DNA of 64,000 bases, taken from contig NC_091247.1 of the NCBI RefSeq assembly GCF_042477335.2, positions 7,400,501 through 7,464,500 on the forward strand, in the 5' to 3' direction. This DNA comes from Ovis canadensis (lineage: Eukaryota; Chordata; Mammalia; Artiodactyla; Bovidae). Positions 21,701-32,537 of the stretch are shown here, one piece after another (the first letter of the stretch is position 1; each line of letters starts with the position of its first letter). Both the position numbers and the translations under genes were made by a program. Under the pieces are notes generated by a model that was not told the DNA's origin, searched no databases, and saw nothing but the letters and a program-made list of their open reading frames with translations.

Positions 21701-24700
21701 GTCCAGACCTCAACACCGTCAAGCTGTGTGACCTTGAGTAAACAACTCCCCCTCTTGAGCCTCGGTTTCCCTACCTGCCAACTAAAGTAAGAGAACCTAC
21801 TTCTTTGGATGTCAGGGAAAACATGCATAAGGCATATAAGTGTTCCCCGAAAGATGGGCCCATGGCGAAGGCCAGTCAGCGCTGGCTGTTATAACCAGAG
21901 AGCAGCCAGGAGCCCCGAAAAAGCTGGCTTCCGCCCCACTGCTGCTGTGACCTGTCTGCACCTGGGGGCTTCACACCCGTGGCACCGCAGCCTGTGGCTC
22001 CTTGCTGCCCCTGGCCTCCAGGCCGGGTTGTGGGAGGAAATGCTTGCTTGACCCCAGGAGCTTCTGGGCCGAGAGGCTAGACACAGGCAGGCCTGAGTCT
22101 GTTTTCCACAGAGGCTGCCAGATCTGCAAGTGCATGTAACCAGACCCTGGGGAGGCGACGGGGCCAACTAGGGCCTCAGGCCACTGGGGACAAAGAGCCG
22201 GAAGTACTCAGAGGGGGCCAGTAACATGGAAACTGCTGCCTTTCCCGGAGCGATAGGCGTGGACCGGCACCTTGCTGGTCAGCCTCAGGGCCTCCTTCAG
22301 CCAGGGGTTACCATGACCCCATTTCACCGGGAAAACTCAAAGAGGTTCCAGGGCCGGGCTCACCCGCTGGAGCCTGGCAGAGCCCGTGGGGCCCCAGACC
22401 CAGACTCTCTGGCCGTCTTGCTCAGTATCTCTGCTCAGCGTGGCCAGCGGTGCCTCGTAGCTTTGGCATAGAGCTCTCTCTGGGAAGTTGCCGTGGGTTA
22501 GAGAATGGTTTCTCACATATGACGCAGACAACCAAAGACCACCACAGATACACTGGACTACATCCACATTCAAAACCTCTGTGCTTCAGAGGACACCAGC
22601 AAGAAAGTGAAAACACAAGAAGTTTCCTGGGGGTCTGGTGGTTAGGAGTTGGTGCTTTCCACTGCCAGGGCCGGGGTTCAACCCCCCACCCCGTGAGGGA
22701 ACTAAGATCCCGCAAACAATGAGGCGCCGCCAAGTTTAAAAAAAAAAAAAAAGAGAGTGAAAAACAACCACCCAAAGAACGAGAGAAAATATCGACAAAT
22801 CATACATCTGACAAGGGACTTGTATCCAGAAAGTGTAAAAGGACACTTAGAATGCAATAATACAAGGACAAGCAACCCAAGTCAAAATAAGGCGTAGCAT
22901 CTGAACAGACATTACTCCAGATAAGGTATGCGTAAGGCCATAAGCACAGGAAAAGCAGCTCAACATCGTTAGCATCAGGGAAACAAATCAAACCCAGGTC
23001 AGAGTCAGATAACAACAAGTGTTGGTGAGGGTGTGGAGACACTGGAACTCTCGTGCACTGCTGCTGGGAATGAAACACGACACAGCTGCACTGGGAATCC
23101 CAGGCGGCACGGTGGTGAAGAAGCCGCCTGCCAAGGCAGGAGACGCAAAAGATGCAGGTTCCATCCCAGGGTCGGGAAGATCCCCTGGAGAAGGAAATGG
23201 CAACCCACTCCAGCTTTTTGGCCTGGGAAATCCCAAGGACAGAGGAGCCTGGCGGGTTATAATCCATGGGGTTGAAAAGAGTTGGACACGACTGAGCGCA
23301 GTCACACACAGCTGCTTTGGAAAACTGGCAGTTCCTTAAGATGCTAAACACAGAGTTACACTGTGACCCAACAATTCCAGTCCAAAGTATATACCCAAGC
23401 GTTTACTCAGCACATGCCGCCAAGCTCCTTCCCTTAGAACTACACTCAGCATCTCAGCACCTAGTCACTGTAACTTTGAACTGTGTCTGTAAAGACGCTT
23501 TTTAATAACATATGAAAGTGAAGTCGCTCAGTCGTATCCAACTCTTTGCAACCCCATGGACTGTAGCCCACCAGGCTCCTCTGTCCATGGGATTTCCCAG
23601 GCAATAGTACTGGAGTGGATTGCCATTTCCTTCGCCAGGGGATCTTCCCGACCCAGGGATCGAACCCGGGTCTCCTGCATTGTAGACAGACGCTTTACCG
23701 TCTGAGCCACCGGGGAAGTCCTATATCTATAAAGTAAAAGTAAAAGTCACTTGGTCATGTCCAACTCTTTGCGACCCCATGGACTACACAGTCCATAGAA
23801 TTCTCCAGGCCAGAATACTGGAGTGGGTAGCCTTTCCCTCCCAGAGGACCTTCCCAACCCGGGGATTGAACCCAGGTCTCCTGCAATGCAGGCGGAGTCT
23901 CCCAGCTGAGCCACCAGGGAAGCCCGATACATATAAATACTGGGCTACACTGGGTCTTAGCTGTGGCACATGGGATCTTTCAGTCGCAGCATGTTAACTC
24001 AGCTGCAGCATACGGGATCTAGTTCCCTGACCAAGGATCCAACCCAGGCCCCCTGCACTGGGAGAGCAGAGTCTTAGCCACTGGACCACCAGGGAAGTTC
24101 CTGTCAGCACCTGTGCTTTATCTCAATCAATTCTGCACATCTCTTAGGAAGATGTGTCTAAAGGGGACTCATCACTTCTTTGCTTGACATCATTTTGGCT
24201 TAAGAAAGCTTTCCTAGGAAGGCTCTATTTTCAGATAATGGGGGAAACATACATGAAAGCCACTGTACGATCAAATTCGGTGAACTGTATGGCATGTGAA
24301 CTCTATTTCAATAGTCATTTAAAAGACATTGTAGCGCAGTGAAATGCTTGGAAGGATACTAAGTAGTTATGTCTGGATGGAAGATAACAGACGTCAATAA
24401 CACTGATGACAGAGGTGACTTGCTAGGCACCGGCTATGGGCCAGGATCTGGGGCTGGTCCACTGAGGGCACCAGTGCTCAGGGAGCCTGAGGGCACCCAC
24501 CTGCAGCACATAGCTGGGAGCTGTCTGGTCAGAGACTGGGCTCCTTTTTATCCTCTTTTTTCTTTCTGTGTTTTTTTCACTACTCTATTAGGGAACATTT
24601 CATTGCTTTCACAATGAGAAAAACAAGAAAAGGTCTATAAATTTCAGACGTAGTATTAGCATGGAGAAGGCAATGGCAACCCACTCCAGTACTCTTGCCT

Positions 24701-27700
24701 GGAACATCCATGGATGGAGGAGCCTGGTAGGCTGCAGTCCATGGGGTCGCTAAGAGTCAGAGACACAGCTGAGCGACTCCACTTTCACTTTTCACTTTCA
24801 TGCACTGGAGAAGGAAATGGCAACCCACTCCAGTGTTCTTGCCTAGAGAATCCCAGGGACAGGGGAGCCTGGTGGGCTGCTGTCTACGGGTCGTACAGAG
24901 TCGGATACGACTGAAGTAACTTAGCAGCAGCAGCAGCAGCAGTATTAACAACAAGGACAATTTTGGAAACAAAGCTGCCTCCCTTCTCCTGCCCTCACTC
25001 ACTGGCAGGCACCCACTGCCCGCCCATGAGTAGAGGGGACCTGCTGCAGTCGTGCCACAGGCTCTGAAGCCTTGTCACCCACACCCCAGGCATCCACAGC
25101 CCACAACTACAGCCATCAGGCCTGTGTGACGGGCCTCGGAGTGAAAGTCCCAGCCGGGGTGGAGGTCACGCACACCTCCAACTTGGTACCTGCTGTCCCG
25201 GACAGGTTCTCACCCTGTACTGCAAACTCTGTTCCCCAGGCTTGCCTGCCAACTGCCTGTCGTCCCACCAAGGCACAGGTGGAGGAAGCGAGGAGAAACT
25301 CAGGGGCGGAATGGGGGTAGGTGAGAAGCTCTCTCCTCTTCATGCCTCACATCACATCCCTGCACCCCACTCCCCACTAGCCAGCCCCCTCTGTGGTGTG
25401 AGCCCCCTTGAGTCCCAGGGTCTCCTGGTGACTCCCTCAGCCATGCAACCAATTTCCTGAGTTAAACCCTCTTCTTCTTCAACACATGAAGTTATTCCCA
25501 CATCCTAGCTGGACCCCTCCCCAAAGGGGCGGCCTCCACTTTGACCTCACTCCAGCAGAGGGCGGACACTCATGTTTTGTTTTGTTCTTTAATACAGAAA
25601 AGTACAGGGACTTCCTGGCGGTCCGGTAGGTGGTTAGGACTCCAAGCTTCCCCTGTGGGAGCCGCAGGTTCAACCCCTGGTCTGGGAACTAGGATCCCAC
25701 ATGCCATAAATAAATTAAAAAATTAAATACGGAAAGTATCAAGACGAAAACAGCAACAACCCACCATGCTAACACCTGTACAAACCCTGCCCTTAAGCTT
25801 GTGCTTGAAATAAGAAAAGTCAGAACGGTAGAGAAAGGTACAGAAAAGTCCAAGGAAAGTCTCTCTCTCCTTTCCCTGCAGGCCCTCATGAAAGATCTCT
25901 GTGAACAGTCTTCCTGTGCATCTGTTCAAAGCGAAATAAAAGTGCACAGACATAGGCAGTAGCTACCAGCAGGCATACACAGACATGGATGTATGCCTTA
26001 ATTTAAAATGTGCACACAAGCAGAAATTAGCACAACGTTTTAAGTCAACTACACATCAATTTAAAAAATAGAGAATATTAAAAAAAAATAAATGTACACA
26101 CGGGTCACGAATCACTCTTACACACCTGTAACTTACGTGATATTACCCATCAACTATGTCTCAGTAGAGAAAACTGTATGCACGGGTCACCATGCACAGT
26201 CTGTATCTTGGTTTTTTCCCACTTAATAAAATACAGTGGGTAGAGCAACCTATCAGCCCACAGAGCTTTTTTCTAGCCTTTAATAAAGGCTGGCTAGTAT
26301 TTCAGATTCCTCCTGGCGGGCATTTAGTTTCCACTTTTTCATGTGTTTTAACTATTACAAAACAATGCTTCTTCAGTGAACATTCATCTGAAGACATGTA
26401 ATTGTTGTGCTTTTCACACACACACAAAATTTTTTTGGCCACACTGCGTGGGCTTGTGGGATCTGAGTGCCCTGATCAGGGATCAAACCTGTACCCCCTG
26501 CAATGAAGGGCAGAGGCTTGACCACTGGACCACCAGGGAAGTCCCTCACAAACTTTTATTATTTTAGGTTTTTAACTTTCCTTCTCTTTTCTGATATTGA
26601 GACAGTCACTTAGAGAAGACCTGTTGTCGTTGTTGCTTAGTCGCTAAGTCATGTCTGACCCTTTTAGGACCCCCTGGACTGTAGCCCACCAGGCTCCTCT
26701 GCCCATGGGATTCGCTAGGCAAGAACAGTGGAGTGGGTTGCCATTTCCTTCTCCATGGGATCTTTCCGACCCAGGGATCAAACCTGTGTCTCCTGTATTG
26801 GCAGGCGGGTTCTTTACCACTGAGCCACCAGGGAAGCCCGATAGAAAATCTGATCAAACTGTGATCAAAGAATGTATGAAGAAAAGATAAGACAAAGCTG
26901 TGTGACCCTCTCGCCTATGAACACAGCTAGTTCCTTCCAGCCCGTCAAGAACACGTATGTTTCCTATACGGTCAGGATCAGGTTATAATCATGGTGTGGT
27001 TTACTGAGTACCTATCAAGTGGCAGGGTGCACAAATGCACATGATGTGAGTGTTCTCACTTGGCTCATCAACACTCTGGTCAAGGGGAGAACTCCCATCC
27101 AAGAGGCCGTGACCAGCTGGCAGAAGGCGGGGCTGCTAGACGCCTCCCGAGTGCAGTCGCCTCGCCAGCCACACTAGTAGGCGTCTCTGAGGTTGAGGGG
27201 TGGAAAAGACCCAAGGAAGGACCACCTACCTCAGACAGTGCCTCTGAAGCTGTCTCGGGGTTCCGGAGGCCATCCCCTGGGGTGGGGGTGCTGCCGCTGT
27301 CCGCCCTCTGCCCCACACTCAGCGCCTGCTCCCATTTCTGCAGGGCCTCCTCGAACAGCTCCATGCCTGAGCGCGGGCAGGGGAGACGGGGAAAAGGAGT
27401 CAGGTCCCCAATGGGGAGAGCAGCCAGGCCCCTCATCTTGCCGTTCCAGAGTGGGGTCAGAAGAGCCAGGCAGCAGGAGAGTCCTGAAGGACGGGAAAGG
27501 GCAGGACCACATAGACTGGTCCTGATCCCTTTTTTTTAGGCTGTCCCGCTTGTGGGTCTCCATGCAGACTAGACTTGCTCCTGGAGATGCTCCTTGGTCC
27601 AGAAACCATAGAACTGGGAGGTCTGGGGTGGGGTGAGGGTTGCAGTCAGCACCCAGAGAACCCAGACTCCTGGGAGGAGGCCGCTCCCCCGCTCCCCTAC

Positions 27701-30700
27701 CCTGGCAGCCGAGGCCAGCCTCCCGGCCCGCACCTTGCATGTAGAGGCTCTCAGCGTTGCCGTCGGTGGCGGTCACAGACTCCTCTATCCCTCTGGTCTC
27801 CCGTGGTCCCGAGCATGCAGCCGTGGGGCTGGATGAGTTCACCACCACCATCTGGGAGCCAAGCAGGGCAAGAACTCCAGAATAAAGAGTGAGGCCTTCC
27901 CAGACCCCGAGCAGGACCCCTGAGCCTCCCCACCAGCCCCCTTGCCTGACCACACACCCTCTCCCATACCATCCCTGAAACCAGCCCCCCACCACAGTGG
28001 CCGAGCACGCAGCACAGCACTTCCACCAACTTCAAGAGCCTGAGGACATGTCATAGATATGGCCAAAGCAGGGAAAACACAGAGGCTGACACCTAGCTCA
28101 GGAACCTGCTGCCCCCTCCGAAGCCGCCCCGAGCCCTGCTCCCGAGCAGCAGGACTGCTCCCCGTTCCAGGGCTCCACCACGAAGGGGACCGGGAGGACT
28201 CAAGGAGCACCTGTTACCCTCGGGCCAGCAGGACCAGGCTCTCACCCACGCCTCTGTCCCTCACGAGCAGCCATCTGCCTGCCAGGCTGTGATGAGAGCC
28301 AGCTCTTGTTGGCACCTGGGTCCCCAGGGCCGTGGCCTGCTCAGAGTGGGGGCTCAGTACTCGCTGGATGAAATTAGTAACTAGATGAGTGAATGAGCCA
28401 AAAGCTGTTCCCCAAGAGAAAATAAACTCCTCTTTGTCTTATTTATCTCTGTATCCTCAGTGCTTGGTAGTCCCTGGCAAAAAACCCAGTGTTGCTCAAT
28501 GTCTGATGAATGAATGAATGAACTTCCATGGGGAAGTGTCACACAGCCTCTCTTCTACACTTGTCCACCTGCCCCTCACCAATGACCGGCACACACTGGT
28601 CACTAGTGATCTCAGAAAGCCTTCACGGATCGGTGAGTGAGTGAACAAAAGAATAAATGGAGGGAACCTCTTCTCCCATCTTCCTACCAGCCCATAAGCC
28701 CCCTGAGGGCAGAGACAGGAGCCCCAGGGCCGCTGACAGGCACCCTGGTACCCTCACCGAGGCCAGGCTGTGGGAGGAGCCTGAGTGCTTGCTGGGCTCA
28801 ATGGAGGAGATGCCGCTCAGGGTGTCGTTGCTCCTGCTACTGGGGCTCTGGACCCTCCGGCTGGAGTAGCCTGTGAGGAACAGGAGGGCAGAGGTCACGC
28901 TGGCTTCCCACCCAGCCTCTTTGCATGGGCCACTCACGGATCCGCACCCCTCTTCCCTTCCTTGACATCTGGGAGTCTGTCCTGACCTTCTGTGTCAGAC
29001 AGCAGAGCACCCCCAGGGGATGCTCCTAGCAGCAGAGGGCCGGGCCCTGGCCTGCTCTCCTGCTCACTTCCGTATCCTGGGCACTGGGCACAGGGCCTGG
29101 CCCTGAGTGGGGCCTGGATCTGCTGTGTTAAGCTTGAGAAAGAGGGCCAGCCACTGCCCCTCTTCTGACTCAGTTTTCCCCGTGTTGTTGATTGACTCAT
29201 CTGGAATTCACCTTCCAAAAAGGATTTGAGGCACCAGCTTTTTAGGTGAGAAAAATAGGGAATGCAAACTAAGGTGAAACCAGAGACAGGTAGGCAAGCA
29301 AGAGGAAAAGATGAAACTTTCCTTTTGCCAGGATAATTCACGATGAAAAGTCTTTGTCTTGCAAGGAGATTTTGTTTCTGAAAACAGGTTTTTCCCAAGA
29401 CAAGAGAGCCTATGAGGCCTCCTTGCCTTGAAAGGCAACCTGTATGTGGCAAACGCTGGGTTGCTGGGTTACAAGATTAACCGGACCATAAGAGGCTTTT
29501 AGAGCCACACCAGCAAACATAAAACAGACCAGGCTAAATACCGAGGGCCCTGGGGGTTTGCAGAGAGACAGCTCTTGACTGTGGTTGGACTGGATGACTA
29601 TAAGTGTTTGTCAAAACTCATAGAACTGTTTGCTAAAAAAGGTGAATCTTACTACGTGCCAAGTAAAAAAGCAGGAGATGGTGAAACGACCATATGGCTC
29701 AGGAACCACAGGGCCCTTCCTGCTTCTGAGGCAAGGGACTTCCCTCGCTGCAAGGAGGAGATGCGCCCCACCAGCCCCCTCTGCACCCGACACTCCCAGA
29801 GGGTCCTCAGATAAGGAGAACCATTGCTTCCAATGATATGTGCATCCGGCCACATGACCCAGCAAATCCTTACAATGACCTCCTTCACAGATGAGGGGAC
29901 TCGGCTTGGAGACAGCAGGTCACTGGCCCAAGATCTCAGCTAACAGGAGCCCGGCTGAGACTCGACTTCAGGTTCGCCCTTCCCTACCACCTCACACCTA
30001 CCTTTCTTCACAGATGGGACCTTCCTGGCCATGAGGATGGGGAGGGGCACCGTGCCCAGGTGCTCGCCTCCCATCTCGGGCCCGACCTGCTTCTTCTTCC
30101 GCCGTCGCCTCTTCAGCTGGTGGGCGGCCAGGGCCAAGGCCACAGTCCCCAGGGCCGTGGCAAAGAGGACCTTCCGCAGGCCTGGTGTCAACCGCAGCTG
30201 GGAGAAGGCAGACTGTAGGAGAAGAGGGGGGGCCGCCGCTTACATCTCCCTGGGAGAGCTGCCCTGGGGAGCCCAGCGAAAGCTTCAGGCCCCCGGGGGA
30301 TATTTCCTGACCAGGCATGTTGGAGAGGCAGCCACCCCCTAGCGGGGGGACCTGGCCTCTGAAACCTGGATCACAGAGATGTAAAAGAGGGGGGTTGGGG
30401 AGGGCAAAATGACAAGGCCAAGGAGATGGTGTCCCCAACACCATCGGTCAGGATTCCACCAGTTGCAGTGACAGCACCTCTGCAGGCGCCACGTCGGGAC
30501 TGCACCTGTGTTACCTGTCCGAATGCCCGTCATTTTCCAGGTGAGGTATCCGAGGCTCACACAGCTTAAGACACAGGCTTAAGGTGACAGAGAGGCAGAA
30601 ACCGAACCCAGGTCTGCCGACCCCACTTCTCAACTCAAGGACAATGACATTCACTTCAGCAGGTGGTCCATCAGTACCACCCCTGCCCCACCCCTCACTC

Positions 30701-31149
30701 TGCCTATTGGACAGGGAGCCCCTCGTGAGGCTGCACCCCACAGGGCAGAGCTTTAGGGAGTGTCAAGAGACCTGGTCAGCCACAGACTTTTAAAGCTGGC
30801 AGGGAGGGCCTGATCAACCCCTTTTATAGAAGAGAAACTGAAGTTAAAAGTCCACAGAGACCTGGGGTGGAGAATGGGCTTGGGACCCCAGACTCCTAAC
30901 CCAGTTCTTCTTACTCTGCTCAGAGAGGATGGCCTGGGACAGCAATTACAAGGGCCCAGTCTTTCTGGATGCTGAAGGACCCTGGGATGAGTGGCTCAGT
31001 GTTTCAGGGACCAGTGGGGTAAAGGGAGGGACCACAACCGCCCCAATCTTTACCTGCCCGAACGTCGTGTAAAGGAACACAGGGATCTCAGCCACCGTCA
31101 TGGCCAGGGCCTGTATCATGGACATGCCCTCGGTCCGCCGGAACGCCAT
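12774..31149 (-). CDS. MIGA2: MIGA2, mitoguardin 2 (complete, 15 coding exons, 593 aa)
   Basis: Outer-mitochondrial-membrane protein that binds and transfers lipids, links mitochondria to ER and lipid droplets, and promotes mitochondrial fusion (family knowledge). Coding exons in transcript order: 31149-31054, 30212-30002, 28870-28758, 27851-27734, 27366-27230, 21217-21100, 20103-20003, 19240-19125, 18003-17931, 17786-17700, 15605-15507, 15285-15151, 14385-14332, 13371-13255, 12980-12774. All have AG/GT borders, and together they give 1,782 nt without a frame break, the length of the human protein as I know it. N-terminal hydrophobic segments ([20 protein letters not shown] and [16 protein letters not shown]), the second followed by RRRRKKK, anchor the protein. 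EDSFFSATE (residues 290-298) is a FFAT-like VAP-binding motif. The remainder is the conserved lipid-binding C-terminal domain. The start ATG has a strong context (GCCATGG). Confidence 0.96.
13548..13672 (-). mobile_element. tRNA-Glu-headed SINE (CHR-like) in a MIGA2 intron
   Basis: CTTAGTTCCCTGACCAAGGA to GGACTGCCAGGGAAGTGCC, the reverse complement of the SINE head. Confidence 0.8.
14332..14385 (-). other. MIGA2: MIGA2 54-nt exon
   Basis: Encodes 18 residues, [18 protein letters not shown], bordered by TTTAG and GTGAGT. It is in phase 0 on both sides, so skipping would keep the frame. Open-frame calling cannot see it because of its size; it was found by following the protein across the intron between 15151 and 13371. 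Confidence 0.92.
16195..16330 (+). repeat. MIR-like SINE
   Basis: Contains TTTAATTCACACAACCCTG, CTCACTTTACAGATATGAAT and ACTGAGGCTTCAGATCAGG, the MIR core order. Confidence 0.65.
16487..16608 (-). mobile_element. tRNA-Glu-headed SINE (CHR-like)
   Basis: T-rich start, GGATCTTAATTCTCTGACTG, and CAACCAGGGAACTCCC as the inverted head. Confidence 0.78.
16653..16913 (-). mobile_element. tRNA-Glu-headed SINE, longer CHR-like form
   Basis: TTTATTTTTGGCTGTGCTGG, GAGGGGATCTTCCCAGACCA and CCAGACCCCCGGAGGAGCCC match the antisense of the longer ruminant SINE form. Confidence 0.8.
17341..17480 (+). mobile_element. tRNA-Glu-headed SINE (CHR-like)
   Basis: GGGACTTCCCTGGTGGTCCA at the head, GGTTCGATTCCTGGTCAGGG in the B-box region, TAAATAAATAC tail region. 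Confidence 0.86.
18440..18560 (+). repeat. MIR-like SINE
   Basis: GAGGAGACTGAGGCTAAGAG followed by ACTTGTCCAGGCCACATGC is the MIR core pattern. Confidence 0.5.
18643..18817 (+). mobile_element. tRNA-Glu-headed SINE with 11-bp target duplication
   Basis: CACTTCCCTGGTGGTCCAGT head and GGTTCGATCCCTGGTTGGGG body. AGAACACAGGG occurs at 18632-18642 and 18818-18828, fixing the insertion ends. Confidence 0.92.
19441..19606 (-). mobile_element. Short BovB 3'-end fragment in a MIGA2 intron
   Basis: GCAGTCATGTCCGACTCTCT, CATCGAGTCAGTGATGCCAT and ATCCTCTGTCGTCCCCTTCT read on the minus strand as the final part of the BovB ORF ([13 protein letters not shown]). Confidence 0.82.
20003..20026 (-). other. 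MIGA2: FFAT-like motif of MIGA2 at an exon end
   Basis: The last codons of the exon 20103-20003 read EDSFFSATE (residues 290-298), preceded by acidic residues. The core SFFSATE fits a FFAT-type motif for ER-resident VAP proteins, with serine rather than acid at the position where phosphorylation-dependent versions carry a phosphorylatable residue. VAP binding by MIGA2 is established; regulation by phosphorylation here is inference. Confidence 0.85.
21690..21835 (+). repeat. MIR-like SINE
   Basis: AAGCTGTGTGACCTTGAGTA and CTCTTGAGCCTCGGTTTCCC are typical MIR strings. Confidence 0.7.
22619..22753 (+). mobile_element. tRNA-Glu-headed SINE (CHR-like) in the L1
   Basis: GTTTCCTGGGGGTCTGGTGG head, GGAACTAAGATCCCGC body, A-run 22738-22752. 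Confidence 0.8.
23090..23306 (+). mobile_element. Bov-tA SINE in the L1, with target duplication
   Basis: Head AATCCCAGGCGGCACGGTGG, body GGAAATGGCAACCCACTCCA, end GTTGGACACGACTGAGCGC. CACAGCTGC at 23081-23089 and 23307-23315 is a 9-bp duplication. Confidence 0.87.
23513..23722 (-). mobile_element. Bov-tA SINE
   Basis: GAAAGTGAAGTCGCTCAGTC to GAGCCACCGGGGAAGTCC; a full-length antisense copy. Confidence 0.9.
23735..23925 (-). mobile_element. Bov-tA SINE
   Basis: AAGTCACTTGGTCATGTCCA to CTGAGCCACCAGGGAAGCCC; a second antisense copy right after the previous one. Confidence 0.9.
23930..24105 (-). mobile_element. tRNA-Glu-headed SINE (CHR-like)
   Basis: GTGGCACATGGGATCTTTCA, CTAGTTCCCTGACCAAGGAT, and ending CTGGACCACCAGGGAAGTTC. 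Confidence 0.86.
24240..24340 (+). repeat. L1M 3'-terminal remnant
   Basis: CTGTACGATCAAATTCGGTG and ATGGCATGTGAACTCTATTT resemble the last bases of old L1 3' UTRs. Confidence 0.45.
24661..24944 (+). mobile_element. Dimeric Bov-A2 SINE with AGC-repeat tail
   Basis: Two Bov-A monomers (CAATGGCAACCCACTCCAGT and GGAAATGGCAACCCACTCCA), joined by a CACTTTCACTTTTCACTTTC linker, ending in a run of AGC units at 24926-24943. Similar AGTATTA strings lie on both sides (24652 and 24943). Confidence 0.9.
25606..25730 (+). mobile_element. tRNA-Glu-headed SINE (CHR-like)
   Basis: GGGACTTCCTGGCGGTCCGG head, GGGAACTAGGATCCCACATG body, AT-rich tail. Confidence 0.84.
26427..26546 (-). mobile_element. tRNA-Glu-headed SINE (CHR-like)
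   Basis: GGCCACACTGCGTGGGCTTG, then CTGGACCACCAGGGAAGTCC as the inverted head. Confidence 0.85.
26622..26840 (-). mobile_element. Bov-tA SINE
   Basis: GTTGTTGCTTAGTCGCTAAG at the 3' side, GACCCAGGGATCAAACCTGT in the middle and GAGCCACCAGGGAAGCCC at the inverted head. Confidence 0.9.
28430..28525 (+). repeat. L2/MIR-type 3'-end remnant
   Basis: CTGTATCCTCAGTGCTTGGT followed by GTCTGATGAATGAATGAATG is the common end of L2-related repeats. Confidence 0.5.
29815..29945 (+). repeat. MIR-like SINE
   Basis: CAGATGAGGGGACTCGGCTT and GCAGGTCACTGGCCCAAGAT follow the MIR core pattern. Confidence 0.55.
30500..30620 (+). repeat. MIR-like SINE
   Basis: CAGGTGAGGTATCCGAGGCT and GAGGCAGAAACCGAACCCAG fit MIR. 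Confidence 0.5.
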
Positions 31150-31249
31150 GGCAGGATCAGCAGCCCAGGCGAGAGCCCTCGGGGCTGAAAGCTTCCAAGG
31201 AGAACGTCTTCAACTGGTTGCTGGCTGGGTCCTGGGTACCATCCACGCC
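31150..31249 (-). other. MIGA2: 5' UTR part of MIGA2 exon 2
   Basis: Begins after a CTGTTTCAG acceptor on the minus strand and runs to the start codon. The coding part of the same exon is 31149-31054. Confidence 0.8.
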
Positions 31250-31754
31250 CTGAAACAGGGACGCACAGACCAGAAGGTCCCTGCACAGAGCTGAGAGACA
31301 GATGACCAAGTCAGCCACAAGGGCGTGCAGATGTGACAAACAGAAAACACACACAAGAGTGCTCGGGGGGAATGAGGTGGGAGCAAAGCCCACATGTGGA
31401 ATGTGAGGCCTGGAACCAGGCCCCAGCCTTTTGCATTGGCTAGCAGGAAGACACCCAAGCACCCCACAGACCCTCTGCCCACCTTGAGCCCTGGGAGCAG
31501 GAGGCAGTATCTGGCACGCTGGCCCCGGTGCGGACCCAGAGCCTGGAGGATTGAGAGGTCGCTCTCAAACCTGAGGCTTTAAACCACACTGTCTCAAACT
31601 TTTAAAACCCATGGCCAGTGGCCTAAGCAGAAATCTTACGCCTCAATCTAAGGCTCAAGTCCCTGACCGAAAATCATTACATCTTTTCCACCTCCCACAA
31701 AACCAAGAATGTTGTACTTCCTGTGGACTGTATTATGAAAACAGCAGGGTATTT

Positions 31755-32085
31755 CCTCAAATAATAATAGCTACTGTGCATTACGTGGGTATTTGTGCTG
31801 CATTCCTTACATCACCATCTCATTGGATCATTATAAATCTGCGAAGCACATGGGCTCTATTTCCCATCAGTTCAGTTCAGTTCAGTCACTCAGTCGTGTC
31901 CGACTCTTTGCGACCCCAGGGACTGCACACGCCAGGCCTCCCTGTCCATCACCAATTCCTGCAGTTTACTCAAACTCATGTCCATTGAGTCGGTGATGCC
32001 ATCCAACTTTTCCCCTCTGCCAATTTCCAACAAGGAAACTGAGGCTCAGACAGGCTAAGGCAGGAGTCCAAAGTCACTGGTACCA
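31755..32085 (+). repeat. MIR-like SINE split by a BovB fragment
   Basis: AATAATAATAGCTACTGTGC, CATCACCATCTCATTGGATC on the left; GGAAACTGAGGCTCAGACAG on the right of the insertion at 31868-32008. Confidence 0.65.
31868..32008 (-). mobile_element. Short BovB 3'-end fragment inserted in a MIR
   Basis: Begins with repeated TTCAG units, then CAGTCGTGTCCGACTCTTTG, and ends at GGTGATGCCATCCAAC. A weak TTTCCC repeat borders both sides. Confidence 0.85.
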
Positions 32086-32503
32086 GACGGAGTCGGGACG
32101 TGGGTCAAGATCTCTTGGACTTTAGACTCCACGCTCAACACAACCCTTTTGCCAAATCTGACATGGAGCAGGAAGTGGAAGTCCTGGAAGAACCACAGAC
32201 CAGAAGGGCAACTTTCCCCTGGGGCCTTCTGAGATAACTCACAGCCCCATTCCAAGGCCAGCAAATAAGTGGCTTGAACACATATAAGCCAGTCCCCAAG
32301 ATCCTGCAGAGAACTCCCCGACCCAGCACCACCAAGGCCGAGTGTGCCTTCAAGGTCTCCTGGGACTTCAAACAGAAGGAATACAACAGCCAGACAGACC
32401 TTGTCTACTTGGGATGGCTGCCAAAGTCACTGGTCCAGCACAAGAAACAGTTTATCCCCAGTGAGTGGGAAGGATGAATGATCTTACCAGTTAGCTCCAG
32501 GGT

Positions 32504-32537
32504 GTGTGTGTGGGGGGGGTTAGTGTGTGTGTGTGTG
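32504..32537. repeat. GT/GGGT simple repeat
   Basis: GTGTGTGTG, an eight-to-nine G run, then GTGTGTGTGTGTG in the first MIGA2 intron. Confidence 0.9.

Larger units (their letters stand above)
22490..23430 (+). mobile_element. L1 3' portion (ORF2 end), broken by two SINEs
   Basis: Blocks resembling the end of L1 ORF2: GACTACATCCACATTCAAAA, CAAATCATACATCTGACAAG, GTGTTGGTGAGGGTGTGGAG, TGTGACCCAACAATTCCAGT, GTATATACCCAAGCG. It is interrupted at 22619-22753 and 23090-23306. All L1 pieces are on the same strand and collinear. Confidence 0.82.
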
